DNA of 64,000 nt from Chrysomallon squamiferum (Eukaryota; Mollusca; Gastropoda; Neomphalida; Peltospiridae): positions 1,845,421 through 1,909,420 of the forward strand of contig CM022677.1 of assembly GCA_012295275.1 (NCBI GenBank). The letters run 5' to 3'. Of this stretch, positions 61,376 to 64,000 are shown piece by piece; position 1 is the stretch's first letter, and each line of letters opens with the position of its first letter. The notes under the pieces are model-generated. The model was not told the origin of the DNA and did not search any database. It saw nothing but the letters and a program-made list of their open reading frames with translations. The position numbers were made by a program, and so were the translations under genes.

Positions 61376-63020
61376 ATTTAGAGTTGAATATTCCATTTCT
61401 GTTTGTGTCGTCTGCATAATAATTAAGCAGAGTTAGAGCCAGAAGGTCTTAAGTGCATATATTAATAAGATATTTTTACGTACTTTTTCTATGTGTACAT
61501 ATTCGAGTGTCTGAGTATGTCTGTCTGTCTGTCCCTCTCTCTGTCTTTCTCTCAGAATGTTATATTTATTTATTTATTTTATATTTACTTTTTCAAAAGT
61601 AGTAAGTTATTTATGTATAACTTTGTATATATGTGTATAAAAGTTACATTTGATTGTTAATAAATGTTTCATTGTTAGGGATAAGGTTAAGATCAGGGCT
61701 GGTATAAAATTTATCTTAATATCAGTTATCTTTCAAGATGATTTTATTTTTTTGCCAAATGTTACCAAACTTCTTAAGTCATTCCGGTTGTAAAAAATAA
61801 ATGTGGTTATTATTATTAAAACTTTAAAAGAAGTCTGTTATATTAACATTCATATTCATTGCAGTTTTTTTTCAGTTCGTTATGTACGTAAAGTATATAA
61901 TTCACAAATACTATGACCAAAACGAAGACGTTTATAACTTATAAGAATACAAAAGTCTGGTTTTATTTATAAAAATGTAAACCATGCCTTATACAGATCA
62001 GATATTGCTACACATGAAATATGATTACAACGAAGATAAAGAACTTAGATCATTTAATATGGAGCTGATAGCACTATTTCATTTTTCTTCTTCTTCTTCT
62101 TCTTCTTCTTCTTATTGTTATTGTTGTTATTATTATTATTATTATTACTATTATTAATATTATTATTATTACTACTACTACTACTGAATCTTTATTTATT
62201 ATTATATTTTAATTCATTTATTTAATTTTATCATTCCAATACATATATCTTTTTATTATAATTTTTATTTATTTCTTTATTTATTTATTTAGAAGAGGAT
62301 TGATACCAGCTCATTACTGTATTTATTCTTTGATCTTATTCTGTTCAAACATGTGGTAGGTCAGATAAATTTTATTTAAGGGTACACCAACCCTAGCACG
62401 TGACAAATACAAAGCGTATTCAACAGCGCAGGCTGCAGGCAAGTTATTTAAACTTTCTTTCTTTTGTGTTTTCTTATTAACTGTCTCTCGGTCTTTTCTC
62501 TCCATATTCACAGAAGTCTCACATTATTAATTTAAATCTTTATTTAAACTTTCTTTTGTGTTTTCTTATTAACTGTCTCTCTGTCTTTTCTCTCCAGATT
62601 CACAGAAGTCTCACCTTATTAATTTAAATCGTTTGATGTTGCTTTGGTTATTTTTATTTTTTTACTTTTTTTATTTATTTTTGTATTTATTTACTTACTT
62701 ACTTACTTACTTATTTCTTTATTTATTGAATTTTTTTTTATATTTCTTTCTTTCTTTCTTTTTTTACATTATTTCTCTCTCTAATGTATCCATTTGTTTA
62801 TAATTAGACTGAACGAGTATTAATGATACACAGCATATCTGCAATTATTATGAAATAAATTAGTCAATAATAATAATCCCTCAAAAAAAAAAAAACAATA
62901 GAAAAAAAAAAAACAGAAAAAAAAAATTAAATTTTTTACTTTCATTGATAATTGTTGATAGAATAGAAAACAAACATACATAAATACATACATAATACAC
63001 ACACACACATACATACACAT
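61376..63020. other. Intergenic, no gene recognised
   Basis: TTTA and TTC repeats, including (TTC)n at 62086-62112, with (TTA)n up to 62185 and AAAC/A-rich tracts at 62880-62930. One tandem duplication is listed separately. No gene is supported. Confidence 0.5.
62449..62630. repeat. Tandem duplication of about 90 bp
   Basis: A block running from TTTAAACTTTCTTTC through GTGTTTTCTTATTAACTGTC and CACAGAAGTCTCAC to TTAATTTAAATC is repeated twice with few differences. The second copy has CTCTCCAG in place of CTCTCCAT. Confidence 0.88.
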
Positions 63021-63377
63021 AATATTCAAAATCCTAAACTACATACTTGCGAATGCCCAGTTACCCACAAAAAATAGATTCACGCAGAAATGACGAAAGA
63101 CAAAGAACGGCGTGCTTCGTGGGAAGCGATGATTACCTCGGTTACTGAGCAACTTGTTTTCAGTTTTCTCGGTGGCCGAACAGTTACATCGTCCGCCTTC
63201 GGAGCGCGGGTGAATGGGTGTCATACGTTCGAGTCTCGTCAGCGGCATCTGACGGGTTTGTGAGGTCGTGATTGGTCTTTGTCCTCATGCGCCAGTGCGT
63301 TCCCGAATATTGTCTGTGTGCAGAGTCTAATCTGACGTACACAAGACAGAGAATATTCAAAATGCTAAACTACATAC
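63021..63377 (+). mobile_element. tRNA-derived SINE, copy 2, with target-site duplication
   Basis: A block of about 305 bp (63047-63352) lies between near-identical direct repeats AATATTCAAAATCCTAAACT plus ACATAC (63021-63046) and AATATTCAAATGCTAAACT plus ACATAC (63353-63377). Inside are GTGGCCGAACAGTTACATCG (box A-like, about 63171) and CGTTCGAGTCTC (box B-like, about 63226). About 120 bp precede box A, which is long for a simple tRNA head. LINE-driven insertion is the standard explanation for such repeats. Confidence 0.75.
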
Positions 63378-64000
63378 ACAGTTGAATCTAACAGACCGTA
63401 AATACATTTTTAGAGCTGTCACAGAAGAAACCCACAGGACATAATAAAAGTGGTGACGCAGATCTCGTTGCTGATTTCGAAAGCTTCTCATAAAAGTTGA
63501 AGCTTCAGGGCGCCAAAGATTTAGTTCTGCCGATCAGTGATAAAAAGATTATTTTCGAATAAATGAAGGGAGAGAACTCTACCGGTACTGTCAAAGAGTT
63601 ATCTGGTTTAGTTTCGACACTGCAGACGATCGTCGACTGGCGACCTTTCGAATTTACGTCTGCCCGGGTTAAAAAGCTACGTTAACATTTCCACTGCGCA
63701 AAACGTTTTACGTCCTTTTAAATAAAAATTAAAATTAAAAAAAGAAGAAGTAAAAGAAAAACTGAGACTGAACATCTCTACCAGCTACACAAGTCTTTGA
63801 ACTAACTGGTCAATTTCCGTGCATCAGTGATCAAATAATAATTTAGCAGTAAGAAAGTAAACAGTAATAATAGTAATTTGCACTGACATCAAGTTTATTT
63901 TTAACTATCATACATACAGAATATTTAAACAAAAGATTAAATACTTCTGACAGCTCTGTTTATACTTCATGTTAATAATCCGATAGCTGTGACAGTTATT
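63378..64000. other. Intergenic, no gene recognised
   Basis: A patch at 63420-63720 is less AT-rich, with several CpG-containing words such as ACGATCGTCGAC, and could be a promoter-proximal region of a gene outside the window. I see no coding signal. Confidence 0.35.

Overview
This is eukaryotic, animal-type DNA. It is AT-rich, has spliceosomal introns with clear GT/AG borders, is dense in microsatellites, and carries decayed animal transposons (MULE, piggyBac, hAT-like, non-LTR retroelement fragments, tRNA-derived SINEs). Degenerate TTAGGG-type arrays and a duplicated BTB-BACK-PHR gene fit a lophotrochozoan such as a mollusc, but that placement is inference. Most of the window is intergenic or intronic. 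Two 200-N scaffold gaps (35347-35546, 58160-58359) break it.

Only two genes look intact: a pair of plus-strand BTB-BACK-PHR genes (15734-17283 and 39496-41052). Each has two coding exons and one short (AC)n-bearing intron, and each sits inside one copy of a roughly 3.4 kb segmental duplication (13946-17425 and 37829-41195). The BTB and BACK parts are nearly identical, whereas the PHR domains differ in clustered patches. Upstream of both are repeated exon-like cassettes opening with AG|ATC. A third, ruined PHR 3' end lies at about 58650-58815.

Layout. 0-1.25 kb: a 14-copy 68-bp satellite whose every unit holds a TGACGTCA palindrome. 1.25-9 kb: no gene seen. 9-10 kb: remnant of a Mutator-like transposase C-terminus that has given rise to two minisatellites. 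13.1-13.4 kb: a TA-flanked MITE. 13.5-17.4 kb: first BTB-BACK-PHR locus. 18.1-19.4 kb: hAT-like MITE and a tRNA-like module. 21.3-22.1 kb: telomere-like degenerate array. 23.0-29.1 kb: an 11-bp minisatellite and fragments of a non-LTR element with an RNase H domain. 29.1-34.2 kb: a frameshifted transposase-like gene with tandem repeats on both sides, enclosed by two inverted retroelement copies. 37.8-41.2 kb: second BTB-BACK-PHR locus. 49-56 kb: a damaged leucine-rich-repeat gene spread over several exons, followed by a 14-copy minisatellite. 57.4-58.1 kb: piggyBac relic. 61-63.4 kb: two SINE copies in opposite orientation, one with a target-site duplication.

The two intact genes probably encode cullin-3 ubiquitin-ligase adaptors (family knowledge). 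Everything else is repeats, dead transposons or sequence in which I recognise nothing. No clearly new molecular system was found. The points most worth checking are the diversified PHR pair with its exon cassettes, the unnamed transposase-like element, and the minisatellites formed inside transposase coding sequence.
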